In this document: positions 7,130 to 14,854 of the stretch, in pieces
Layout of the letters: each line of letters begins with the position of its first letter
How positions within the stretch are numbered: the first letter of the stretch is position 1
Source of the DNA: Diplocarpon mali
Taxonomy: Eukaryota > Ascomycota > Leotiomycetes > Helotiales > Drepanopezizaceae
Reading direction: 5' to 3'
Length of the DNA: 14,854 bases
Assembly: GCA_024741835.1 (NCBI GenBank)
Contig: JAENRP010000623.1
Location: forward strand, 1-14,854
Translations under genes and position numbers: made by a program
Notes under the pieces: generated by a model
The model's input: the letters and a program-made list of their open reading frames with translations, nothing else
Databases searched by the model: none
What the model was told of the DNA's origin: nothing

Positions 7130-9010
7130 AATATATAAAAGCAATCTAAAGAACGGCCTTAACGTTCGGTCCCTTCTTAAACTTAAGAATTGAAAGAAGA
7201 GCTAATAGACTTAGCTAAAATAACTATCGATAGTCAATAGCTCTTAGCTGACTTTAAAAGAAATTGTAAAATCTATAAGTTAAGGCATTTCCTAACTATA
7301 GCCTTTATTAAGATGAAAATGTTATAAGAGGACCTCTTACTTTAGGAAAATCAATCTTAAGATAATAATGCTAGTACCTCTTAAGTTAAGCAACCTCTTA
7401 ATTAAAGAGGATACCCCTTAAAACCCTGCGGATAACGAATCTCCTATACCAGCCGACTCTACTAGCAAGCCTTGACTAGCCCTCTCTTTAAAACGAACCT
7501 TATATAATATAAAAGATATATTGACCTCCTTTAAATAAGAAGCCTTAATCCGACCTATCTCTTATATTAATATAGAGGCTAAGAGAGACGACTTCTTTAT
7601 ATTACTAAGGTTTTAAACTAAAGCGGGCAAGAGATCTACCATATATAAAGATCGATTAATAATAAAGAAATACCTAGTAGAATACTACTACTAATATATT
7701 AAATAATAAGATTTAATAGTTTAGAGTTTTTATAATTATATTTAAAGAATAGAAAAAGCGACCGTACTTATAATTACGTAGTTATAAGAAAAGCTTAAAA
7801 CGACCTAAGAGACTAGCGTATATTAAAGGAACTTAGCAGAAGAATAATAATATACGAACTCAGCTAGCTAGCTAGCTACCCTTACTTTATAAAGCCGACC
7901 TCTTTTCGAAAACCCTTATAAAGATCCCCCTACCGCTTAGCTTAAATAGCCTATTGAAAGGGAACTCTACTTTAATACCCTTGACTTTAAAGGATAGAGT
8001 CGAACTTTTAAACCTAGTTGCTAGGTCCGCTTAGTAAAGATCAAAGATCTAAACCCCTTCTTAAGTAAAGGAGATATAAAGGTTAAGGACTAGATCTTTA
8101 ATATATAGTAAAAGATAAAAGTTAATTATATAAAGTTCTTTAATAAATCAGTCGCTTTAGTATATACTATTAGTTTAATAATAGGAGATGCTTAAAGCTT
8201 AATTTAAGATTAGCTTATAAAAAGATCTATTAGATAAATCGAGACGGCTATATAGCTATTCCGAATCTTATAAAAAGCTTATAGAGTTAGTAAAGAGATA
8301 GAGCGATAAATAGCTAAAAACAATTAGATAAAGCTTAAATAAGGAAATACCCCCTTTATAGCCCTTTAGGCCGACTTCTATAAGCTAGCTTCTAAACTAG
8401 GGAAGTCGATTAATAACTAATATAAGGCGCTTTAAGATAAGGTAAAAGTGTCTTTACTAAAGCAACTCTCTAATTAGAAGTTCGATTACCTTAAAGACTT
8501 AGCCGAATGGTTTATAGACAAGGAGAATTAACAACTTTGCCTCTTACTATAACGCTTTAATTGAAATAAGTATTAGGTTAAAACTTCTAACTAGCTTTCC
8601 TCCACCTCTTAATAAATAGGACCTATATGCTATAAATAAGCCTTAAGTCGTCTTTAAAAGGAATTAAGCACTACCCTTAGACCTTTAGTACCTAGAGATA
8701 ATAAACGCGCCCTTTATAACCGAATTCTAAAGCCTAATAATACTTACTATAAGTATAGATAAAAAGGGCATTATAGCTGAGACTGCCCTAAATAGTATAA
8801 GATTATACTAATAGAGAAAGGTTATAATAAATTAGAGAATAATACTAAGATAATAGACAATATAAAGGAATTAGGAAACGAATCGCTTTAGGATTTTAAG
8901 TATTACTTTTAAAATATAACTAATACTAAGAATCGGTCGACCTATCTAAGCTAATTAGAGGCTAGCAATTCATAACCTAGTGCCGATTCTATTAGAAAGG
9001 GCGCCATACT
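7130..9010 (+). pseudogene. Gypsy gag relic with CCHC zinc knuckle
   Basis: Structural capsid/nucleocapsid protein of the element. From about 7405 to 8790 the frame with codons at multiples of three reads through with only RIP-type stops. The last part holds a nucleocapsid knuckle at 8745-8786. Its residues read Y-Y-K-Y-R-stop-K-G-H-Y-S-stop-D-C, where the Tyr codons TAC/TAT are one transition from Cys and the stops from Gln and Arg, giving C-x2-C-x4-H-x4-C. Upstream (7180-7395) the plausible protein (ELKEELIDL..., ADFKRNCKIYKLRHF) is in another frame, so a frameshift lies near 7395-7410. Its start is uncertain because an ATG would have become ATA; 7130 is a guess. The 3' end overlaps pol, which is in the -1 frame relative to gag, the arrangement used for frameshift expression in many gypsy elements. 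No slippery site is recognisable after mutation. Confidence 0.8.
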
Positions 9011-12000
9011 AACCTAATAGCCTTAATAGACTATAGGACTAACGCCTTAAGAATTATTAATCGCAAGATACTCCCTTTCTTAACTATATAGCTAAAGCTA
9101 CCGACTTACTACCTTAAGAGACCGATCCCTTTGCAAGGATTTAATAGATAACTTAGCGAGGCTATTCGATAGGTTATATAAATAGATATTACAATTGATA
9201 AATACAACTTTAAAGGATAGTTCTTCTTAGCCACCGACTTAGGCTTGTATGATATAATCTTAGGTCGCAAGTAACTAGCCGAATAAAATGTAATTATTAA
9301 TTATAAAAGAAAGAAGCTATATTAGCTTAATATTTATTAATTAAATTAATAGGACGCCGACTAAAGAGACTAGCAATAGCTTAATAAGACTAGCATCTTC
9401 AGACTGCCGAAAGCTCTTAAAGACCCTTTGACTAAGTCTAAGGATATGCTAATATAAGACTTTAATACCCGCTTTGCTAATTACAAATGATAAAAAGAGG
9501 AACTTAATATTAATACCCTTTAACTAATAAGTATAGATATATCGATAATCTTAAGGCCAGCCTTTAAAGTTAGCCTCTATTAAACTAATACTAAGATCAG
9601 GTCGGTTACGCTTATAGAACTGGATTATCTCTTTAAAAAAAGAGATAAGAGGACCCTTTATATCCTAACTTAATATAAAGCTATTATTCGCTATCTAAAC
9701 TTAAGGATAAATAGGACCCCAATTTATATAATAGAAGAGGAAGAACCTAATGCGCTTAATAAGCATAACGCTCTAGGACCTTAGGAAGCCTACGAGTTAT
9801 ACGCCAAGTTACTACCCTTCTTCTATAACTTAGTTATATACTTTTCCAAAAGCGCTACGAATATACTACCTCTATTATAGCTAATCAATTATAAGATCGA
9901 GTTTAAAGGACTACTACTAATAATAAAAACCGCCTACTTATATAAAATAAGTAAGCCTAAACTTAAAAAGATAAGGGAATACCTTATAGATAATCTAAAG
10001 AAAGGATTTATATAACTATTTAATACTGCCTTCTTATCGCCTATTCTATTTATAAAGAAACCTAAAGGCGGCCTGCGGTTCTATATTAACTATTAAAAGT
10101 TAAATAGACTTATTAAAAAAGACTAATACCCTTTCCCTTTAATTATAAAAACCTTTAACCGATTTAAGAATACGACGCTCTTTATAAAGCTTAATATCCG
10201 CTATGCGTTCTATCGTATCTTAATAGACCCTGACTCTATAATATAGGCAGCCTTTAAAATGAGGTATAGCTCCTTTAAACTAGTAATATTCCCCTTTAGA
10301 CTATATAATAGCCTAGCTTCCTTCTAGCAGTATATTAATACTATCTTAATAAAATACTTAAACTACTTTTGCTTTATATATATTAATAATATCTTAATCT
10401 TTTTAAAAACTAAGGAAGAGCACTAATAATATATTAGATAGATCTTAAAAAGACTATGCGAAGCTAGTCTGCAGGTTGATATTAAGAAGTATAAATTCGA
10501 AGTTACTAGCACCAGATTCCTAGGGTTTATTATTATTAACTAAGGAGTATAGGTTAACCTTACTAAGGTTAAAGTTATTAAAGAATAGACCCCCTTATTG
10601 ATAAAGAAATAAGTGCAATTATTCTTAGGATTCTGCAACTTCTACTAAAGATTTATTAAAGCCTATAGTCGAATTGCGCGCCCCTTTAATTAGCTAATAA
10701 TAAAGGAGACTAGCCTAACGTTCGTTTTAACTAAAGAATAATAAGACGCATTTGAATAATTAAAAAAGCGGCTACTAAACGCGCCTACCTTACTATACTT
10801 TAAAAACTACTAACTAATAAGGATTAAAACCAACTGCTTAGACCTAGCAGCGGCTAGAGTACTTAGCTAAAAAGACAAGGATAATAAATAATAGCACCCT
10901 ATCGCCTTCTTCTTTAAAGGATTATAGAATGCAGAATTATACTATAAAATCTATAATAAAGAGATACTAGCAGTTATACTAGCTTTAAAAGAATAGGATA
11001 TAGAGTTGCAAAGTATATTAAGCTTCCTAATAATTACCGATTATAAGGCTCTAAAGTACTTTAGAACTAAAAAACTCTTTAATAAACGATAAATCCGATA
11101 GATAGACGTACTCTTAAGATATAATTACCAGATTACCTATCGCCTTAAAAAGGAGAATATAATAGCCAATATACTATTATAGAAAGACAAACTCATACCT
11201 ACTTAAAAAGCTATAAGAGAAGCTAAGAGAACCTATTAGCTTTTTAACTTAGCTAGTATTATTTAAGATCGTCTTATAATAGCTCCAGTCGACCTTATAA
11301 CATTTAAGAACTACTCCTCTATTAATAATTTCCAAATAATAGAAGAAGTCCTTAATGCTAATTAGACCTATGAGTCGCTATAATTAAAATAAGAGAAAGC
11401 TTTTAGAAAAGAGACTCTTTAGACCCTATTAAAGGACAGACTACTTCTATATAATAGAAGGCTAGTAGTTCTTAAAGAATTAGACAATCTCTATACCTGC
11501 CTACTTTGCTAAATCCATAATAGTATATCAATAGCTTACCTTAGTAGAACTAAGACTATATAGTTCCTTTAATACTACTATTAGTAGCCTACGTACTACT
11601 GCGATATAAAGAGGTATATCGCTAACTATTATAACTGCTAACATTTATATAAACCTTAAGATAAGACGCTAGGACTCTTTAAACTACTACCTATTCCTTT
11701 ATATATAAGACGACCTATCTATAGACTTCTATACTCTTAGATTAATTAGTAATAGCTATAATACTATATTTATTATAATTAACCGACTCTTTAAGCGGTA
11801 TATCTGCCTATTAATAATAAAGAAGGCTATTACGCAGACTACCGCCTCCTTATTTTATTAATATATTTAAAGGTTTAAAAGGAGCCCTCTTATTATTATT
11901 AGCGATTAAGGACCTTAGTTCATCTCCGACTTTATAAACGAATTATTAATACTAGCATAGGTTAAGCTTTAGCTATCGACCTTTAAATACACTTAAATAG

Positions 12001-13070
12001 ACAGATAGACTAAGATTATTAACCAGATAATCAATATATAATTATACCCTTCTATTAATTACTTTTAAGATAATTAGGCCGATTTACTCCCTATTATAAA
12101 CGCTGCCAGCGCCGCTTACCTGAATAAGTCAACTGGCCTCTTCCCTTTTATAGTCGATTATAGCTATAAACCTCGCTTGGATTTTAACTAGACCGCTTAT
12201 ACTACTAAACACTTAAGCGCTTAGGAAAAGCTAAATAGGAAAGAAGCGCAAGCATAGGCTAAAAGAATCGATAAAGCAGTCTAGTTTGCCTAAGAATCTA
12301 TACTAGTAGCTTAAGAGAGATAATCCAAATAAGCAAATAAAAAGCAACGCTAACCCGACTTCAGCTTAAGAGACCTAATATATATTATAAAGAGAGCTTA
12401 GAAAATAAACCGACCCTTTAATAAACTCGACTTCTCTATTATAAGCCCCTTTAAAATCATTAGTCTAGTCTATTACTCTTATAAGGTAGACCTACTCCTA
12501 TCTTATTAAATATATAACGTCTTTTATACTAATAGACTAAGGAAAGCCGCTAACAACCCCTTGCTTAAGTAGATTAACCTATTAGTAGAACCTATTATTA
12601 TTAATACCTATTTAGAATAGGAAGTCGATTAAATCTTAATATTTAATATATAGTAAAAGCAACTCTATTATAAAGTCAGCTAAGTAAGATAGGATCCCGA
12701 TAATTAATAGTACCCTATTAGCAACTTTAAGAACGCAGCTATACTATTTAAGAAGTTCCACTCTAACTACCCTAATACCCTTAAGCCCTTGGCGAGATTG
12801 CAAACCTAGCTAAAAGCCGCCTTTAAAGATAAACTCAACCTAAACTACCTATTAGATAATGCCCTTAAGAACAAAGGTTATTACTAAACGCGCTAGCGAT
12901 AATAGTAGATACTCTTATAATAATTCCACTTTAATAGAGACTAGGAATAAAGCGCTAAACGCTAACGCACTTATTTAAAATATATAATAAAGACCACCCT
13001 TCCTTTGAACTATTCTTATGATTTACCGCCTTACTACTTGCTATTCTTTACTATTCTATTCCTTTATTCT
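8940..13070 (+). pseudogene. Gypsy pol relic: protease, RT, RNase H, integrase, chromodomain
   Basis: Domains in order. Aspartic protease: ALIDYRTNAL at 9020-9049 (ancestral D-C/S-G) and DIILGRKxLAE near 9250-9280. RT about 9947-10560: KKPKGGLRFYINY near 10055, the active site YVDD now Y-I-N-N at 10379-10390, and FLGFI near 10518. RNase H about 10800-11200: LYYKIYNKEILAVILALKE and ITDYKALKYF. Integrase: HHCC region 11516-11650 with some ligands mutated; catalytic Asp at 11724-11726 and 11904-11906, and the Glu codon now Lys at 12012-12014. A GPY/F-type module is near 12410-12460. Chromodomain about 12600-12720: LYYKVSxVRxDPDNxxYPISNF. The frame changes once, near 11698-11709 in a short TTTATATATA run: an indel, not RIP. 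Before it codons start at 3n+2, after it at 3n. The end is uncertain, between about 13050 and 13180. Confidence 0.93.
11698..11709 (+). other. Frameshift lesion in gypsy pol
   Basis: LFKLLPIP ends in the 3n+2 frame near 11698. DDLSIDFYT resumes in the 3n frame from about 11709, with a low-complexity TTTATATATA run between. One extra base or two missing bases would explain it, probably slippage. It is one of two indels noticed in the retroelement frames; the other is near 7400 in gag. Confidence 0.75.
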
Positions 13071-13501
13071 TAGTTCTACGCTAGTACTTCTGCCTAGATT
13101 TATTCCCTTATAAATACTTCTCCTTCCTACTACCTTTGCTTTGCTTTTATAAATTAATTAACTCGCTCTTTTAACCTACCGCCCTACTGCTATATATTAT
13201 ATTATCGAACTGAACTACTTAACCAACTATTATTATAAGCGAACTAATAAACAACCCCCTTCCCTTTAATAATAAGACTATTACGCTTACTATCGCGCCT
13301 ATCGACTCCCTTAATATATAAGATGATTTTATAATTAAAGTCGACGACACTATAGCCTTCCTAATAGAGGAGGACCTTATACAAGCTGCCCTTGCCTAAT
13401 AGCTAATAGATAACCAACTTATAATACCAATTAGGCCAGCTAGAAATACCTCTTTCCCTTTAGCTATAAGTGATACAAATAGCGAATCCGAAAGTGATAA
13501 A

Positions 13502-13609
13502 GATAATAAACCTATAGCTTTGCTATTACTAACGCCCCTCCTATTTATAGACGAAGATAATAAACCTACCGCTTTGCCGACCCCGACCCTAACCCCTTTC
13601 CTATTTAGA
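13502..13609 (+). repeat. 54-bp (18-codon) tandem repeat within the third frame
   Basis: GATAATAAACCT begins at 13502 and 13556, an exact 54-bp period. The encoded units share D-N-K-P-x-A-L and a later T-P-x-L-F. The frame-preserving period supports that this part was translated. Confidence 0.7.
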
Positions 13610-14049
13610 AACAGCGCTACCTTTAGTAAGAAGGTCCCTCTTAACTAGCTTTACGATAAGTTAGAGAATAAGAACAATAAAGATAACCGACCTACGCCTA
13701 TTAAGATAAAGAGGGATAGTACGCTAATAAAGAGGAAAGATAGCACAATAATTAAAGAGTTATAACCTAGCAAGTTGAGACTCTTAAGGAATAACCTTTA
13801 GAGATAGCTATAATTAAATATCTTTAACTAAGGCAAGATATAGGTCAACTTAAGGCCTACTAAATTTAAGGTATTAGAATAGCGTATTTAAAAGATAGTT
13901 ATAAAAGCTGCGCAAAGCGAGGAACGCCTATCCGCTAATATTAATAAAGTAGTCGCTAAGATCAAGGCTAAAGGAGGAACTTTTATATAAGGTAGATATA
14001 TAGTTTTCATTATACTATTTAAGGCAATCGAATTCAACCGCTTATATAA

Positions 14050-14054
14050 CAACC
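14050..14054 (+). repeat. Left target-site duplication (CAACC) of solo LTR
   Basis: CAACC is identical to 14250-14254, on the other side of the 195-bp LTR. A 5-bp duplication is typical of copia integration. Confidence 0.88.
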
Positions 14055-14249
14055 TGTTGAGATGGGTGATACAGCCATCACTCCGATGTATTGTCATGTG
14101 ACCCTACTGCTTAGTCAGTAGGATGTTGACACGTATATAGCTGTAGGGAAGAAAGGGGTAACCTTCCTTCCCTAACTCTTACCAATATATCGACCATCGA
14201 CCTCTAGAAGCCTCCTTTACCTACTGCGCCGACTCACTTAAGCTCAATA
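14055..14249 (+). mobile_element. Solo LTR of the copia family (195 bp), least mutated copy
   Basis: It starts TGTTGAGATGGGTGATACAG and ends GCTCAATA, flanked by CAACC on both sides. Only one LTR is present, so the body was removed by LTR-LTR recombination. It keeps many TG and CA dinucleotides that are TA in the four other copies, so it serves as the family reference. Two hairpins are visible: CCTACTG/CAGTAGG (14103-14122, loop CTTAGT) and GGGAAG-A-AAGG/CCTT-C-CTTCCC (14146-14172, loop GGTAA). It interrupts the third frame of the gypsy element. Its light mutation inside RIP-damaged surroundings suggests later arrival, or escape of a short sequence from RIP. Confidence 0.93.
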
Positions 14250-14254
14250 CAACC
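14250..14254 (+). repeat. Right target-site duplication (CAACC) of solo LTR
   Basis: Matches 14050-14054. Removing the LTR and one copy restores the interrupted reading frame. Confidence 0.88.
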
Positions 14255-14664
14255 TTAATAAAAAGTCACGCGAATTAGAGACACTATATATAAAGCTCTA
14301 AGCCTTAAAGGACGACTATAATAAACTGCAGAGATAAGTCGCCACTTAGGCAGTTATATAGAAGAGAAAGGCCACTCCTACTACTACTAGTACCCCCGCT
14401 AAGCGCTAAAAGTCAAACTAGATGGATTAGCTAGAATAGATACGCAAAGGTCAATGATAATATCGCAATCTCAAAGACCCCTATAATCGAAAGTTGATTA
14501 GTGTATTCGATAATCTCAATGAACTAGTCGAGACTGCCGTTAAGACTATCCGATCAGAAGGGGATCCGGCGAATGAAAAGATAAAGGGCTTTATTAATAG
14601 GGCTAAAAATAGGATTATATATAACTTTATCTAAAAATAGGTCGAGATAAGGGCACCTTGCTTC

Positions 14665-14682
14665 TTAAGAGGGGAGGGGTAA
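14665..14682 (+). other. Polypurine tract of the gypsy element
   Basis: TTAAGAGGGGAGGGGTAA directly precedes the 3' LTR (14683). The purine core AAGAGGGGAGGGG is intact because it lacks CA/TG sites that RIP would hit. The third frame appears to read through it (L-R-G-E-G-stop). Confidence 0.85.
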
Positions 14683-14854
14683 TATCACAGTCGTATCAAG
14701 GAACTATCAAAGCACTTATAACTAATACAATAGATGCGATATCTTATAGTCATACCTTTCCTTTAGTAGGCAGAATATAAGTAGTTAGTAGAAATCGACC
14801 TTTCTAAGTCTTAGGCTAAGGAGGCATATTAAGGGAAAGGTTTGCTACTTTATA
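14683..14854 (+). repeat. 3' LTR of the gypsy element (partial, cut by window end)
   Basis: 172 bp align without gaps to 6771-6942, with about 15 differences, all transitions by eye, in both directions. It begins TATCAC right after the polypurine tract. It is more heavily mutated than the 5' LTR at TATCAAGG and CTATCAAAG. Confidence 0.93.

Larger units (their letters stand above)
13199..14682 (+). pseudogene. Third open frame of the gypsy element, unknown function, split by a solo LTR
   Basis: After pol, a frame (codons at 3n+2) runs from about 13199 to 14054. It continues after the solo LTR in register once the LTR and one target copy are removed, ending at TAA 14680-14682 beside the 3' LTR: about 428 codons. 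Visible parts: a Thr/Pro-rich start; an acidic stretch (SDTNSESESDKDNK, 13471-13512); an 18-residue motif repeated once (from 13502 and 13556); a Lys-rich segment near 13660-13760; a charged, Leu-spaced helix-like region (SRELETLYIKL, then LKDDYNKLQR); and a bipartite nuclear-localisation-like cluster KRK-x10-KR at 14362-14406. It has far fewer stops than pol. No signal peptide or clear membrane segment pair supports an envelope. I do not recognise it. Its start is a guess (ATA from ATG). Confidence 0.6.
6771..14854 (+). mobile_element. Ty3/gypsy chromovirus-type retrotransposon, RIP-degraded, 3' end cut by window
   Basis: Direct repeats at 6771-6942 and 14683-14854 are the two LTRs; the right one continues beyond the window. 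Between them lie gag with a CCHC knuckle, pol in the order protease-RT-RNase H-integrase-chromodomain, a third frame, and a polypurine tract ending at 14682. That domain order with a C-terminal chromodomain defines chromoviruses. LTR copies differ by about 15 changes, all transitions by eye. Two frameshifts (near 7400 and 11,700) and many stops inactivate it. A copia solo LTR is nested at 14055-14249. The left target flank is GAAGC (6766-6770). Without the solo LTR the internal region is about 7.4 kb, long for a two-ORF fungal gypsy element; the third frame accounts for the excess. Confidence 0.92.

Noticed and set aside
7860..7880. GCTAGCTAGCTAGCTA-type tetranucleotide run
   Set aside because: A short simple repeat within the gag frame without further structure.
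13888..14097. Open frame of 69 codons on the minus strand
   Set aside because: It crosses the border of the solo LTR and is antisense to the third frame of the gypsy element.
13199..14682. Envelope-like gene in the gypsy element
   Set aside because: The position after pol suggested it, but there is no signal peptide, cleavage site or clear transmembrane segment; the content is acidic, lysine-rich and helix-like.
6771..14854. Active retrotransposon
   Set aside because: Dozens of stops, two frameshifts and loss of RT and integrase catalytic residues exclude activity.

Overview
The window is a graveyard of nested LTR retrotransposons and contains no intact host gene. The organism is most likely a filamentous ascomycete (Pezizomycotina). 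The DNA is AT-rich and dominated by TA dinucleotides, and every retroelement reading frame is riddled with TAA and TAG codons exactly where CAA, CAG or TGG would be expected. Repeat copies differ almost only by C/T and G/A transitions, mostly CA to TA and its complement. This is the footprint of repeat-induced point mutation (RIP). Frames are otherwise well kept, so domains can still be read through the stops. Two frameshifts in the Ty3/gypsy element are the exceptions I found.

Layout. Positions 1-2760 (+) hold the 3' part of a Ty1/copia polyprotein (integrase, reverse transcriptase, RNase H). It is followed by a 65-bp tandem repeat, and then a 136-bp 3' internal segment plus a 195-bp LTR, the pair present twice in tandem (331-bp period, 2927-3588). 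From 3589 to 6658 the same LTR family runs on the minus strand. A 5' leader, primer-binding site and LTR (3589-4241) abut the gag-protease region of a second copy (4242-6004), which has its own leader, PBS and LTR (6005-6658). A 498-bp non-coding mini-element with 85-bp LTRs and a 5-bp target duplication (5389-5896) sits inside that gag. Positions 6659-6770 look like a scrap of a Ty3/gypsy integrase C-terminus (GPY/F module).

From 6771 to the right edge lies one Ty3/gypsy element of the chromovirus type: 5' LTR, gag with a zinc knuckle, pol (protease, RT, RNase H, integrase, chromodomain), an extra third open frame after pol, a polypurine tract and a 3' LTR cut by the window end. The third frame is split by a little-mutated solo LTR of the copia family (14055-14249) with a perfect 5-bp target duplication.

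Insertion order, inferred from exact LTR boundaries: the gypsy scrap is the oldest layer; a minus-strand copia entered it; a second minus-strand copy entered the first copy's protease; the plus-strand copy entered the second copy's leader; the mini-element entered the first copy's gag. The chromovirus entered the gypsy scrap on the right and later received the solo LTR. Catalytic residues of RT and integrase are themselves changed by RIP-type transitions, so nothing here should be mobile. The most unusual items are the mini-element, a four-unit hairpin array with covarying stems in the copia leader, and the third frame of the chromovirus. I see no defence system, CRISPR array, tRNA or rRNA.
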